NCBI GenBank assembly: GCA_003022865.1
Contig: PXSK01000003.1
Location: 1 to 35,321, forward strand
Reading direction: 5' to 3'
DNA: 35,321 nt
Source of the DNA: Halobacteriales archaeon SW_5_70_135
GTDB taxonomy: Archaea; Halobacteriota; Halobacteria; Halobacteriales; SW-7-71-33
Position 1 is the stretch's first letter; each line of letters starts with the position of its first letter. Position numbers and translations under genes: made by a program. Shown here piece after piece: positions 1-8,175 of the stretch. The notes under the pieces were generated by a model. It saw only the letters and a list, made by a program, of their open reading frames with translations, did no database searches and had not been told where the DNA came from.

Positions 1-117
1 TGGCGGTACGAGCCGGATGGCACGGTCATGAACCCCGTCGTGGTCGACGACGCGATCTACGCTTGGAACGATATTCCTGACAACCCGCCCCAGCTCGTGG
101 AACTCTCAGCCACGTAG
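1..117 (+). CDS. C-terminal end of an unknown protein (possible beta-propeller/PQQ-like repeat)
   Basis: An open frame enters from the left edge and ends at TAG 115-117, giving 38 residues. The stretch around PVVVDDAIYAW resembles one strand pair of a PQQ-like beta-propeller blade (a 'P-V-V-V-D-x-x-I-Y' pattern), but a tail this short cannot settle the family. The start and most of the protein lie outside the window. It runs toward the IS remnant that follows. The frame is seen; the propeller suggestion is inference. Confidence 0.4.
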   Translation, partial: WRYEPDGTVMNPVVVDDAIYAWNDIPDNPPQLVELSAT

Positions 118-161
118 GGAAGGAACACGATCACGCTGGCCTATGGGAACTGTTCAATTAT

Positions 162-815
162 TCAGTCGCCGTCTTTATTAGGGTAGCGTTGATCCTGACG
201 AGCCTCGCAGTAGACGGCGAAGGCTTGGGCCACGACTCTGCTGTCGAGAGTGCGACATTGCTAAAGTTATTAGCAAACATGACGTTCGGCATTCTACCTT
301 CCAAAAGACACGTTCGACGGCGTTGCGGTTGTCGTGTGGAACGTGCTCGTAGCCGTAGCCGTCTTCGGCAAGAACTTCGATGAAGTAGTCAGCCCCGTCG
401 ACGAGAATCGTGACGTCACGGAGCCAGCACTGCTGGTGGAGGTCGTCGAGAAACCACCGCGTTGTAATACGATTTGTCGTCGGAAAGAAGCTTAGCGTGA
501 CGATCTCGTTAGTGTGGGGATCGACGGCACCGTACAGCCAGAACTGCTGGCCGTGGAGGCAAATCATTTTCTCGTTGATCGCGAGCTGATTCGCCAAGAC
601 CGACGCGACCGGCCGTAGATCGGCGCGACACACCCAATTGTGAATCGCAACGTGACTGCGATCGATCCTTATCTCATTGAGAAACTGACTAGCTCTCTCA
701 GCGACATACCTGCAAGGTGACACCGGATCCTTACTTCAGTTGCCCAGCGCGGTGTTCGGCCTCGCTCCACAAACGACAAGTCGGTCTACTCGATAGCGAT
801 GCTGAAGCGTTCGAT
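162..815 (-). pseudogene. Degenerate IS6-family (haloarchaeal ISH-type) transposase remnant
   Basis: The minus strand carries the parts of an IS6-like DDE transposase in several frames. In one frame are the SHVAIHNWV region, QFWLYGAVDPHTNEI, the LVDGADY second-Asp block and the NAVERVFW catalytic-Glu block. The N-terminal part (SFVERGRTPRWATEV... HLAGMSLREL) lies in another frame beyond about 668, and an in-frame TAG precedes it near 761. The C-terminal block continues as FANNFSNVALSTAESW and then QAFAVYCEARQDQRYP, each after a further frame change, ending at TGA 164-162. The position that should hold the first catalytic Asp reads Asn (AINEK instead of AxDEK). With at least three frameshifts, a stop and a lost catalytic residue, the element cannot transpose by itself. 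The surrounding DNA is clearly more AT-rich than the rest of the window, as expected for transferred DNA. I did not define terminal inverted repeats. Confidence 0.85.
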
Positions 816-883
816 TTTTATACATAAACACTCGAGACTCGAACGCCTCATCCTCTAACTCGACGCGACCCGCGAGATGGGGT

Positions 884-891
884 AACTTTTA
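884..891 (+). promoter_or_regulatory. TATA-like box for the DUF302 gene
   Basis: An AT-rich octamer (AACTTTTA) lies with its centre about 28 nt before ATG 916, in a GC-rich background. This is the spacing expected for an archaeal TATA box serving a leaderless transcript that starts at or near the ATG. Assigned by spacing and composition only. Confidence 0.5.
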
Positions 892-915
892 GCCCTGCCT
901 CGTTATCGAAGAGTC

Positions 916-1323
916 ATGACCGACGACGCGCCCGACAGGTCGCCGGCGGCGGCGGAGGCGCTGCACACCACGCTCGACTGCTCGTTCGAGGAGGCCGTCG
1001 ACCGCGTCCGCGTCCTCGGCGAGGCGGTGACCCGCACCGCCCTGGTCGTCGTCTGTCACGCCGAGGTGGCCCGCGACGCCGTCGACCTCGACCCCGTGCT
1101 GGGCGGGCTGTTGCCGTGTACGACGGCCGTCTACGAGCAGGACGGCGAGGTGCACGTCCACCACCTCTCGGCGACGAAGGCGATGCGTGACCTCGGCTGC
1201 GTCGACGCCGACGACCGCGACGCGATGGCGGACCTCGTCGAACTCACCGGCGAGCGGATGCGAACCGTCTGGGAGAACGTCGAGGCGATCGACGCCTCCT
1301 ACGGCGCCGAACCCGCCGGGTGA
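916..1323 (+). CDS. DUF302 family protein
   Basis: A 135-residue soluble acidic protein. The DUF302 pattern is visible: the opening helix SFEEAVDRVRVLGEAV, a central strand (ALVVVCHAEVARDAV) and the family's hallmark 'LLPC...VYE..G' turn (GLLPCTTAVYEQDGEVHV, about residues 65-82). A C-terminal helix (AMADLVELTGERMRTVWENV) follows. DUF302 proteins are small alpha/beta proteins of unknown biochemical role, common in haloarchaea, sometimes linked to metal or redox stress in bacteria. No signal peptide or membrane segment is seen. The TATA-like box 28 nt upstream supports this ATG. The gene stands alone, convergent with the DJ-1-like gene whose stop is 7 nt beyond its own. Confidence 0.85.
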   Translation: MTDDAPDRSPAAAEALHTTLDCSFEEAVDRVRVLGEAVTRTALVVVCHAEVARDAVDLDPVLGGLLPCTTAVYEQDGEVHVHHLSATKAMRDLGCVDADDRDAMADLVELTGERMRTVWENVEAIDASYGAEPAG

Positions 1324-1329
1324 CCGGCC

Positions 1330-1911
1330 TCACTCCGCCAGCTCCCGACGCCGGTCGTGCGGGTAGTCCATCCGCTCGCGCACGGTCTCGCGCGCCCCGG
1401 CGTCGGCCAGCAGCTCGACCAGCTCCAATCCGAGGTCGATCGACGAGGAGACTCCGCGGGCGGTGACCCGGTCGCCGTCCCGCACCACGCGCTCCTCGAC
1501 GACGGTGCAGTACGCCGCCAGCGCGTCGTACGCTGAGGGGTGGGTGGTCGCCCGGCAGCCGTCGAGCAGCCCCGCGGCACCCAGCAGCAGCGAGCCGGTA
1601 CACACCGACGTGATCAGGTCGCAGTCCGCGGCGGTCGCAATCCAGTCGACGGTCGCCCCGTCCTCGGTCAGCGCCCGGGTGCCGGTGCCGCCGGGAACGA
1701 CGACGGCGTCGTACGCGCCGGGCGGCGTGCCGACCTCGGTCGGCTCGAAGCGCAGGTCGCCGGTCGCCGTCGCCCGCGGCGTGCGGGCGAGCACGTCCCA
1801 GTCGAGGTCGGCGATCCCCATCGTCTCGACCCGAGTGACGGCGTCGAACGCCCCCACCAGGTCGAGCGCGGTCATCTCGTCGTACACCACGAAGGCGATG
1901 TCGGTCGTCAC
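1330..1911 (-). CDS. DJ-1/PfpI family protein (isonitrile-hydratase-like subgroup)
   Basis: 193 residues from GTG 1911. The class I amidotransferase-like fold is visible: an N-terminal strand DIAFVVYDEM with the conserved acidic residue, ALDLVGAFDAV, a VVVPGG loop at about residues 71-75, and the nucleophile elbow SVCTGSLLLGAAGLL with Cys104, followed by RATTHPSAYDAL. Isonitrile hydratase and AraC-fused relatives share the 'A-x-D-x-V-G' and 'CTGxxLL' patterns. Here there is no DNA-binding domain, so it is a stand-alone enzyme or chaperone-like member; the substrate is unknown. GTG 1911 was chosen because the conserved first strand begins two residues later, although the frame stays open for a long way upstream (a high-GC shadow over the MATE gene). 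It lies 83 nt beyond the MATE stop and could be the third gene of that unit. Confidence 0.85.
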   Translation of the reverse strand: MTTDIAFVVYDEMTALDLVGAFDAVTRVETMGIADLDWDVLARTPRATATGDLRFEPTEVGTPPGAYDAVVVPGGTGTRALTEDGATVDWIATAADCDLITSVCTGSLLLGAAGLLDGCRATTHPSAYDALAAYCTVVEERVVRDGDRVTARGVSSSIDLGLELVELLADAGARETVRERMDYPHDRRRELAE

Positions 1912-1994
1912 GGACGGCCGTGGGACGCCCAGTGACTTCAGTCGGGGGGCTCCGACAGTCGCCCGCCGCCCGTCGCCCGTCGTCGCGTCGAGGG

Positions 1995-3602
1995 TCAGTC
2001 GTCGACGGCCGGGTCGGGGTCGGGGTTCGTCTCCTCGCGCACGGGGCCGCCGGGGTCCGACGGCGTCGGGCGGTCGCCGGCGTCGACGTCCCCGGGTGGG
2101 TCGCCGCCCTCGGCGGGTGCGGCGCCGGAGGTTCGGGTGGCGTCGGCATCGCGCCAGCTGCCCCGCTGGTACCAGGCGTAGGCCATGACGGCGCCGGCGA
2201 CGTTCGAGACGACGAAGGCGATCCAGATGCCGACGGTGCCGAGCGACTCGATCCCCAGGACTGCGGGGGGACGCACGCCGAGGTACGCGACCGGCAGACG
2301 GATGGCGCCGAGCATGGCGATCGAGACGACTGCCGCGGTCAGCGTCTTGCCGGCGCCGCGGAAGCTGCCGCTGTAGGCGCGCATGACGCCGATGAAGCCG
2401 AAGGTGGGGGCGACCCAGCGGAGGAACTCGCGGGCCACCTCGACGACGGCGGGGTCGTTCGTGAACACCGCGGCGACGGGCGCGGCGCCGAGCCAGACGA
2501 GGGCGCCGACGCCGCCGAGCGCGCCGAAGGTGACGATCGCCGCGATCCGGGCGGCGGCGGCGGCACGGTCGGGCTCGTCGGCGCCGAGGTTCTGGCCGGT
2601 CATCGTCTCGACGCCGCGACCGACGGCGATCGCCGGTAGGAAGATCAGCGAGAACACGCGGATGGCGATGCCGAAGCCGGCGACGACGGCCGTCGGGAAC
2701 AGTCCCACGATGACGAGCATCAGGTTGACCGACAGCGACCGACTGACGCCCTCGACGGAGGCGGGCAGGCCGAGCCGGACGAGCCGGCGGGCGTAGCCCA
2801 GATCGGGCACGAGGTCGCCCGGTCGGACCCGGACGCCGCGGGAGCCGTCGAGCATGACCCACATGCCGACGACGAAGGCGAGACCACGCGAGAGGATCGT
2901 CGCGTAGGCGGCGCCGGCGACGCCGTTGCCCGTGTAGCCCGTCGCCGAGAGCAGCGCCGACTGCACACCGGTCAGCCCGGTGAGGGTGAAGAGTGGGTTC
3001 CCGTCGAAGCCGAAGATGAAGACGGGGTCGATGAGGATGTTGAAGACGACGGTGCCGAGCATCACGAGCATCGGTGTCACGGTGTCGCCGTAGCCCCGCA
3101 TCAGCGAGACGAACACGAAGAAGCCGAACATCACCGGCAGTCCGGCGGCGATGACGCGCATGTACTCGCCGACCAGCGGCCGGACAGCCGGTTCGGCACC
3201 GAACAGTCCGGCGACGTACTCGACGCCGAGGAAGCCGACGACGCCCAGAAGTGCCGCGACCAGCACCGCGAAGACGACCGTCTGTGCGGCGGCGTACTCC
3301 GCCTCGCGGGGCTCCTCGGCGCCGGTGTGCTGTGCCACCAGTACGGACCCCGCGACGGAGACGCCCAGACCGAACGAGATGAGCAGGAACACCATCGGAA
3401 ACGCGAAGGAGATGGCGGCGAGCGCCTCCGTGCTGAACTGCCCCAGCCAGAAGGTGTCGGCGAGGTTGTAGGCGGTCTGCAGCAGGTTCGTCACGACGAT
3501 CGGCAGCGCCAGAAAGAACAGCGGCTTGCCGACGCTGCCGGCGGTGAGGTCGAACTCGTCGGGGCTCCTGAACAGCGAGGCGACCCGCGAGCGCAGGCTC
3601 AC
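1995..3602 (-). CDS. MATE family multidrug/Na+ antiporter
   Basis: A 535-residue polytopic membrane protein with about 12 predicted helices in two MatE halves. The first half begins GSVGKPLFFLALPIVVTNLLQTAYNLADTFWLGQFS (about residues 22-57), and the second half opens near LVRLGLPASVEGVSRSLSVNLM (about 275). A hydrophilic acidic tail of roughly 65 residues is typical of haloarchaea. MATE proteins export cationic drugs or other organic compounds using Na+ or H+ gradients, and Na+ coupling is plausible in a halophile. The GTG start overlaps the TGA of the upstream TetR gene (GTGA), so the two are translationally coupled and the exporter is the likely regulated target. Substrate unknown. Confidence 0.93.
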   Translation of the reverse strand: MSLRSRVASLFRSPDEFDLTAGSVGKPLFFLALPIVVTNLLQTAYNLADTFWLGQFSTEALAAISFAFPMVFLLISFGLGVSVAGSVLVAQHTGAEEPREAEYAAAQTVVFAVLVAALLGVVGFLGVEYVAGLFGAEPAVRPLVGEYMRVIAAGLPVMFGFFVFVSLMRGYGDTVTPMLVMLGTVVFNILIDPVFIFGFDGNPLFTLTGLTGVQSALLSATGYTGNGVAGAAYATILSRGLAFVVGMWVMLDGSRGVRVRPGDLVPDLGYARRLVRLGLPASVEGVSRSLSVNLMLVIVGLFPTAVVAGFGIAIRVFSLIFLPAIAVGRGVETMTGQNLGADEPDRAAAAARIAAIVTFGALGGVGALVWLGAAPVAAVFTNDPAVVEVAREFLRWVAPTFGFIGVMRAYSGSFRGAGKTLTAAVVSIAMLGAIRLPVAYLGVRPPAVLGIESLGTVGIWIAFVVSNVAGAVMAYAWYQRGSWRDADATRTSGAAPAEGGDPPGDVDAGDRPTPSDPGGPVREETNPDPDPAVDD

Positions 3603-4315
3603 TCGGCGGCCCTCCCGTCGCGGTCACGCTCGTCGCCCTCGGCTTCGCCCCCGGCGGTCGTCGGCAGTCGGTCGTCCGGCAGCCCCACGGAACGGTCGAC
3701 GGTCGCGTCCTCGACGAGCAGGTCGAGGACGTATCCGACCAGTCGCTCGCGCATGGCCGCCACGTCCTCCTCGGCGACGACCGAGCGCGCCCAGGTGCCG
3801 TGGAGATACGTCGTCAGGAAGGAGGCGATCGCTTCCGGGTCGGTGTCGGGCGGGAACTCGCCGGCCTCGACCCCCTCGCGGACGAGCGTGGCGACCCGCT
3901 CGCGGGCGCGGTCGTCGAACCGCACCAGCCGCTCGCGGAAGCCGTCGCGGTACGGGGCCTGGGCCTTGATTTCGAGAAAGGCCGTCACGAACCGCGTGTC
4001 GGCCTCCTCGTCGGTCACGAGCACGGTCCGCAGCAGTCCGACCAGCCGCTCCGTCGGTGTCTCCCCCGGCGGGTCCGCGGTCAGTGACTCGTACTCGTCG
4101 AACAGATGTTCCAGAAACTGCCGGAAGAGGTCCTCCTTGCCGTCGTAATGGTAGTGCAGCGAGGCCTTCGAGCGGTCGCTCTCGTCGGCGATGTCCTGGG
4201 TAGTCACGTCCGCGAAGCCGTGGGTACACAGTGCCCGGTAGGTGGCGTGCATGAACGGCTCGTCGTCCGGTTCGTCAGCGTCGGCGTGAGTGTCAGTGCT
4301 CGTCTCCTCGCTCAT
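3599..4315 (-). CDS. TetR/AcrR family transcriptional regulator
   Basis: 238 residues from ATG 4315. An acidic N-terminal arm (about 1-20) is followed by a TetR-type helix-turn-helix at about 24-66: ATYRALCTHGFADVTTQDIA, then SDRSKASLHYHYDGKEDLFRQFLEHL. The C-terminal all-helical ligand/dimer domain (about 70-225) resembles the TetR_C domain of bacterial AcrR-like proteins. The frame stays open upstream to 4444, but that extension is low-complexity and runs through the palindrome at 4404-4423, so ATG 4315 is preferred. The gene heads a two-gene unit with the MATE exporter (4-nt overlap). Autoregulated repression of the exporter is the simplest reading. Confidence 0.9.
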   Translation of the reverse strand: MSEETSTDTHADADEPDDEPFMHATYRALCTHGFADVTTQDIADESDRSKASLHYHYDGKEDLFRQFLEHLFDEYESLTADPPGETPTERLVGLLRTVLVTDEEADTRFVTAFLEIKAQAPYRDGFRERLVRFDDRARERVATLVREGVEAGEFPPDTDPEAIASFLTTYLHGTWARSVVAEEDVAAMRERLVGYVLDLLVEDATVDRSVGLPDDRLPTTAGGEAEGDERDRDGRAAE

Positions 4316-4403
4316 TCGAGTGGGGGACTGTCGTCGGTCGAACGGAGCTGTACTCGGGGGCGGCCGCCGGAAGCATGGCGGCCGAGTCGTCGCTCGTCCG
4401 TCT

Positions 4404-4423
4404 TTGACTGACCGGTCAGTCAA
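4404..4423. promoter_or_regulatory. Perfect 20-bp palindrome, probable TetR operator
   Basis: The sequence TTGACTGACCGGTCAGTCAA is its own reverse complement over all 20 bases. It sits in the gap between the leftward TetR-MATE unit (start 4315) and the rightward M20 amidase (start 4492). TetR-family operators are commonly palindromes of this size placed in divergent intergenic regions. The site could control one or both directions. The symmetry is seen; the binding partner is inferred. Confidence 0.75.
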
Positions 4424-4491
4424 GACCTTCGATCGCGGCAACACCTGACGCGACGCGTGGGAGTCAACACCAGCCGCGCCGATCCGCGGGT

Positions 4492-5754
4492 ATGGATGAT
4501 CCGGAGCGGTCGGTCGACGCCGACCGACTGTGGCGAGACATTGAGCGCACGGGCGAGTTCGGCGCGACCGTCAGCGAGCCGGAGCGCCGCGGACGGACCG
4601 CCCCGACGGGTAGCGAGGCCAACGGCGCCGCGCGGGACTACCTCCGCGACCGCATGAACGAGGCGGGCCTGTCGGTCGACGTGGACGCCGTCGGCAACGT
4701 CCGTGGCCGGTGGGTGCCCGACGGCGCGGACCCGGAGCGGGCGGCCGTCGCCGCCGGCAGCCACCTCGACTCGGTGCCCGAGGGCGGGATCTTCGACGGA
4801 CCGCTGGGCGTCTACGCCGCCCTCGAAGCGGTGCGGGCGATGCAGGACGCCGGCGTCCGCCCCGGGCGACCGGTCGAGGTGGTGTCGTTCACCGGCGAGG
4901 AGGGCTCGCGCTTCGGCGGCGGTCTCGTCGGCTCATCGGTGGCGACGGGAAAGCGCGGCGTCGAGGAGACGCTGGCGCTGACTGACGACGACGGCGTCAC
5001 GCTCGCGGACGCGCTCGGCGGCGTCGGCTACCGCGGCGAGGGGCGACTGGACGCGGCGGCCTGGGACGCCTGGATCGAGTTGCACGTCGAACAGCACACC
5101 CGCCTGGAGGAGACGGGCGCGCGGGCGGGTGTCGTCACCGACATCACGGGCATCACGCACGTCCACGCGACCGTCGAGGGGGCGGCCGACCACGCCGGCT
5201 CGACGCCGATGGCCGACCGCACCGACGCGCTGGCCGCGGCCGCGGACGTGATCGGGGCCGTCGAGGACGGCGCCCGCGAGGAGGCCGCCGATGGCGGCAC
5301 CGCGGTCGGCACCGTCGGCAGTCTCTCGGTCGAGCCGGACGCGACGAACGTCGTCCCCGGGCGGGTCGACCTCGGCGTCGACCTCCGTGACGTCGAGCGG
5401 GCGAGCGTCGACCGGACGCTCGCCGCGCTCGAGGAGTCGCTGTCGCGGGTCGAGACGGAGCGCGGCGTCGAGACGAGCACGGAGCGGTCGATCGACCTCG
5501 ACCCGACGCCGACGAGCGAGCGCGTCCGAGCGGCGCTGCGGGAGGCCGCCGGAGCGGCCGACGTCGAGGCGCTCGACACGCACTCCGGGGCGGCCCACGA
5601 CACGATGCACGTCGCCGACGTGACCGACGCGGGGCTACTGTTCGCGCCGTCCCGCGACGGAGTCTCGCACAGCCCCCGAGAGTGGACGAGCAGGACGGAC
5701 TGCGCCGCCGCGACGCGAGTGCTGACGGGCGCGCTGTGGCGGCTGGGGGACTGA
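4492..5754 (+). CDS. M20 family Zn-dependent amidase/carbamoylase (N-carbamoyl-amino-acid hydrolase or allantoate amidohydrolase type)
   Basis: 420 residues, the usual size for the hydantoinase/carbamoylase branch of M20. The di-zinc site is visible: GSHLDSVPEGGIFDGPLGV gives His91 and Asp102, SFTGEEGSRF gives Glu136/Glu137, and ELHVEQH gives His198; the last ligand His falls in HSGAAHDTMHV near residue 370. The lid/dimer domain (about 212-330) contains GAADHAGSTPMADRTDAL and SVEPDATNVVPGRVDLGVDLRD. The GAGHD-like 'SGAAHDT' and the closing 'GVSHSPREWT' are typical of carbamoylases and allantoate amidohydrolases. It would hydrolyse an N-carbamoyl amino acid or ureide to release ammonia and CO2; no hydantoinase or allantoinase gene is nearby to fix the substrate. 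It diverges from the TetR gene across the palindrome. Confidence 0.9.
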   Translation: MDDPERSVDADRLWRDIERTGEFGATVSEPERRGRTAPTGSEANGAARDYLRDRMNEAGLSVDVDAVGNVRGRWVPDGADPERAAVAAGSHLDSVPEGGIFDGPLGVYAALEAVRAMQDAGVRPGRPVEVVSFTGEEGSRFGGGLVGSSVATGKRGVEETLALTDDDGVTLADALGGVGYRGEGRLDAAAWDAWIELHVEQHTRLEETGARAGVVTDITGITHVHATVEGAADHAGSTPMADRTDALAAAADVIGAVEDGAREEAADGGTAVGTVGSLSVEPDATNVVPGRVDLGVDLRDVERASVDRTLAALEESLSRVETERGVETSTERSIDLDPTPTSERVRAALREAAGAADVEALDTHSGAAHDTMHVADVTDAGLLFAPSRDGVSHSPREWTSRTDCAAATRVLTGALWRLGD

Positions 5755-5773
5755 CCCCGAGGCCGACGCGAGG

Positions 5774-5781
5774 GCTTATGA
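5774..5781 (+). promoter_or_regulatory. TATA-like box for ppcA
   Basis: GCTTATGA is centred about 26 nt before ATG 5804, which fits a leaderless haloarchaeal promoter. It lies in the 49-nt gap after the M20 gene, so PEP carboxylase probably has its own promoter. Confidence 0.6.
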
Positions 5782-5803
5782 CCGGCGGCACCGAGGACTC
5801 TCC

Positions 5804-7297
5804 ATGAGCGACGGACACGGCGTGCCGCGGGTGATGAGCACCCAGCACCCCGACAACGCGACGGTGCCGTTCTTCGCCGAGGGAGAGATACTCGCGGGCG
5901 AGGAGGAGGTGCGAGAGGCGTACTACGCCTACTCCCACCTGGGCTGTGACGAGCAGATGTGGGACTTCGAGGGGAAGGAAGGCGACGAGTACGCCGTCAA
6001 GAAGCTGCTGTCGCGCTTCGACGACTACTTTACCCGCGAGCGACTCGGCGCCGAGCGGCGGCTCACGCTGCGGGGTCCCAACCCCGACCTGGAGGCGTCC
6101 GAGGCGAAGGTCCTCCTCGAAATCCTGGAGTCGATCCCCCGCTCGTACGACGCCGCCGAGGCGTTCCACCGGAGTCTCGACGAACGCGGCGGCGAGGGGG
6201 AGACCGTCGCGCCCATCCACGAGGTGATCGTCCCGATGGTCACCTCCGCCGCGCAGGTGAACGCCGTCCACGACTACTACGAGGAGTTCGTCGTCGGCAA
6301 GGCCGACCGACCGATCGACGGCCGCACCGTCGCCGACTGGGTCGGGCCGTTCCGCCCCGACTCGGTGAGCGTCATCCCGCTGATCGAGGACCGCGAGTAC
6401 CTGCTGAACGCCGACGAGATACTCCGCGGCTACCTCGCTGGCCGCGACCGGGAGCGCCAGCGGGTCTTTCTCGCCCGGTCGGACCCCGCGTTGAACTACG
6501 GCTCGCTGGCCGCGGACCTCGTCAACAAGGTGTCGCTGCGCCGGCTCTACCACGCCGCCGCCGACCTCGACGTCGAGCTCTACCCGATCCTCGGCGCCGG
6601 GCCGGCACCGTTCCGCGGCGGGCTGGCGCCCGACACCGTCGACCGCACCCTGGAGACGTACCCGGAGGTGGAGACGTTCACCGTTCAGTCCGGATTCAAA
6701 TACGACCACCCGCCCGACGACGTGCGGGCGGCCGTCGAGCGGCTCCGGACCGCCGAGCGCGACCGCTCGGCGCCCGACGTCGACGAAAAGCGGCTGCTCG
6801 CCGTCGCCGGCCGGGTCGCAGAGGCGTACTCGGAGCAGGTGAGCGAGGTGGCGCCGACGGTCAATCGCGTCGCCGAGTACGTCCCGCGGCGGCGTGACCG
6901 CAAACTGCACGTCGGCCTGTTCGGCTACTCGCGGGAGGTCGGCGAGATCGAGCTGCCCCGCGCCATCACCTACACGGCCGCGCTGTACAGCGTCGGCTTC
7001 CCGCCCACACTGATGGGCTTGTCGGGACTGGCGGACGGCGACTGGGCGGTCGTCGAGGACTGCCTGCCCCGCTTCGACGACCTGCTCGCCGACGCCGCCC
7101 GCTACTACAACCCCCGCTCGCTCGAACTGCTCCCGCTGGAGCGGTCGGACGTGCGCCCGGGTCTCGACCGCGTCGACGTCGCCCGGGACCCGGACCACTG
7201 CGCCGCCACCGACGACGTGATCGACGCCCTCCAGGGCGGCGGCGACGTGCGCTCCGGGGTCGTCCGTGCCGCGCGCTGCCGGCAGTTCCTCGGCTGA
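5804..7297 (+). CDS. ppcA: Archaeal-type phosphoenolpyruvate carboxylase (PpcA)
   Basis: 497 residues, the length of the short archaeal PEPC family rather than the ~900-residue bacterial enzyme. The family signature MSTQHPDNATVPFF is at about residues 11-24, with YYAYSHLGCDEQMWDFEGKE at 47-66. Other conserved blocks are PMVTSAAQVNAVHDYYEEF, ARSDPALNYGSLAADLVNK, LGAGPAPFRGGL and SGFKYDHP. It converts PEP and bicarbonate to oxaloacetate, replenishing the citric acid cycle. A TATA-like box 26 nt upstream supports ATG 5804. Its closeness to the methylaspartate-cycle operon (8172-13528) places two anaplerotic functions together. Confidence 0.96.
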   Translation: MSDGHGVPRVMSTQHPDNATVPFFAEGEILAGEEEVREAYYAYSHLGCDEQMWDFEGKEGDEYAVKKLLSRFDDYFTRERLGAERRLTLRGPNPDLEASEAKVLLEILESIPRSYDAAEAFHRSLDERGGEGETVAPIHEVIVPMVTSAAQVNAVHDYYEEFVVGKADRPIDGRTVADWVGPFRPDSVSVIPLIEDREYLLNADEILRGYLAGRDRERQRVFLARSDPALNYGSLAADLVNKVSLRRLYHAAADLDVELYPILGAGPAPFRGGLAPDTVDRTLETYPEVETFTVQSGFKYDHPPDDVRAAVERLRTAERDRSAPDVDEKRLLAVAGRVAEAYSEQVSEVAPTVNRVAEYVPRRRDRKLHVGLFGYSREVGEIELPRAITYTAALYSVGFPPTLMGLSGLADGDWAVVEDCLPRFDDLLADAARYYNPRSLELLPLERSDVRPGLDRVDVARDPDHCAATDDVIDALQGGGDVRSGVVRAARCRQFLG

Positions 7298-7594
7298 GTG
7301 GCTGTGAGACCACGCGGCACGCGTCGGTACTTCCGCCCAGGCGCAGGTGCTCGACTGCCGAGTGCTCGGCGGCCAGGCTCTCTCCCCGTCGTCGGTGCTC
7401 GTGGGACTGGAGGGAGCGGTCGCACGCCGGAGCGACGGTGTCGAACTCGGGGCTATACCGCGCACGTCACCGGGGAACGGAAACCCCTACCGCCGGCCGG
7501 AGTCGTTTCCGAGCGAGCCGCCCCGTCGGTCGTCGTCCGTCACCGCCTCCCGAGCCACCGAAAGCGTAGAGTCGCGCGCCCCGGACGATCGGAC
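7298..7594. other. Intergenic region without a recognisable gene
   Basis: About 300 nt between ppcA and the next small gene. Open frames here are uninterrupted only because of the high GC content, and none gives a recognisable protein. I see no strong hairpin, repeat or clear TATA box; GAAAGCGTAGAG near 7560-7571 is the only weak candidate. Confidence 0.4.
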
Positions 7595-7750
7595 GTGAGC
7601 GAACTCGACGCCGGACCGCCGGACGCCCGGCCCGACCTCTACGACGCCGTCCACGCCGCCGAACAGCACGACCGCGAGACAGGGGTCGTGCGCGACGCCG
7701 TGTCCGACGGCCGCACCGTCCTCGTCGCCCGCCCCGGGGGTGTGCCGTGA
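7595..7750 (+). CDS. Small hypothetical acidic protein
   Basis: 51 residues from GTG 7595, reading VSELDAGPPDARPDLYDAV and onwards to VLVARPGGVP. It has no cysteines or membrane segment and no family I recognise. A helix around residues 13-30 (DLYDAVHAAEQHDRETGVVRD) and a short beta pair (GRTVLVARPG) are plausible. Its TGA overlaps the GTG of the next gene, the coupling seen in real operons here, which is the main argument that it is translated. The frame is open upstream to 7298, so the start is not certain. Confidence 0.5.
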   Translation: MSELDAGPPDARPDLYDAVHAAEQHDRETGVVRDAVSDGRTVLVARPGGVP

Positions 7751-8175
7751 CCGACCGCCTCCCGGTCGGCGGCGTCCGGCCGAGCCAGCCGTACGTCGAC
7801 GCCGCCCGCCTGCACTCGGCGCTGTCGTGGTTCGACGCCGACGACCCCTCGTACGACCCGATTCCGGTCGTGGACCTCGCCGAACACGACGCGGCGGCGG
7901 CCCGGCTCGACGAGCCGCTCGACCGGCCCGTCGCGCTCGACGGCCACACCCGGGCGCTGCTGGCACACCTCGCCGGCGCGGAAACGCTGCGGGTCGAACG
8001 CGCGGAGCCCGACCCGGCGCTCGATCTCGACCTCTACGCGGAGTGTGTCGGCTGGTGTCGCGAGGCGGGTGTCGTCCGGGTGCGGGACCTGGTCGGGCGC
8101 GTCGTCAGCCCGGAGACCTTCGAGCGGGAGTGGACAGAGCGGTGTCACGCCTCGCCGCTGTACACCGACGACTAA
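7747..8175 (+). CDS. Hypothetical protein with possible ParB-like N-terminal fold
   Basis: 142 residues, GTG start overlapping the previous stop. The middle resembles a ParB/sulfiredoxin-type domain: DPIPVVDLAEHDAAAARLDEPLDRPVALDGHTRALLAHLAGAETLRV (about residues 37-84) follows the order 'I-x-V-V-D-L ... x-x-L-D-G-H-x-R ... A-x-L-A-G-x-x-x-V'. A C-terminal helical part contains two cysteine-flanked blocks (YAECVGWCREAGV and TERCHASPLY), perhaps a metal or redox site. It is convergent with the CoA-transferase gene, and the two stop codons overlap. The ParB resemblance is my inference; it might instead be an uncharacterised haloarchaeal family. Confidence 0.7.
   Translation: MTDRLPVGGVRPSQPYVDAARLHSALSWFDADDPSYDPIPVVDLAEHDAAAARLDEPLDRPVALDGHTRALLAHLAGAETLRVERAEPDPALDLDLYAECVGWCREAGVVRVRDLVGRVVSPETFEREWTERCHASPLYTDD

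Noticed and set aside
1330-3627. A 765-residue open frame on the minus strand
   Set aside because: It runs across the MATE gene in a shifted frame with Arg/Pro-rich sequence and ends in the DJ-1 gene; only its last 193 codons are a real gene.
5153-7465. A 770-residue antisense open frame over ppcA and the M20 gene
   Set aside because: High-GC shadow with no recognisable protein pattern; the plus-strand genes have clear motifs.
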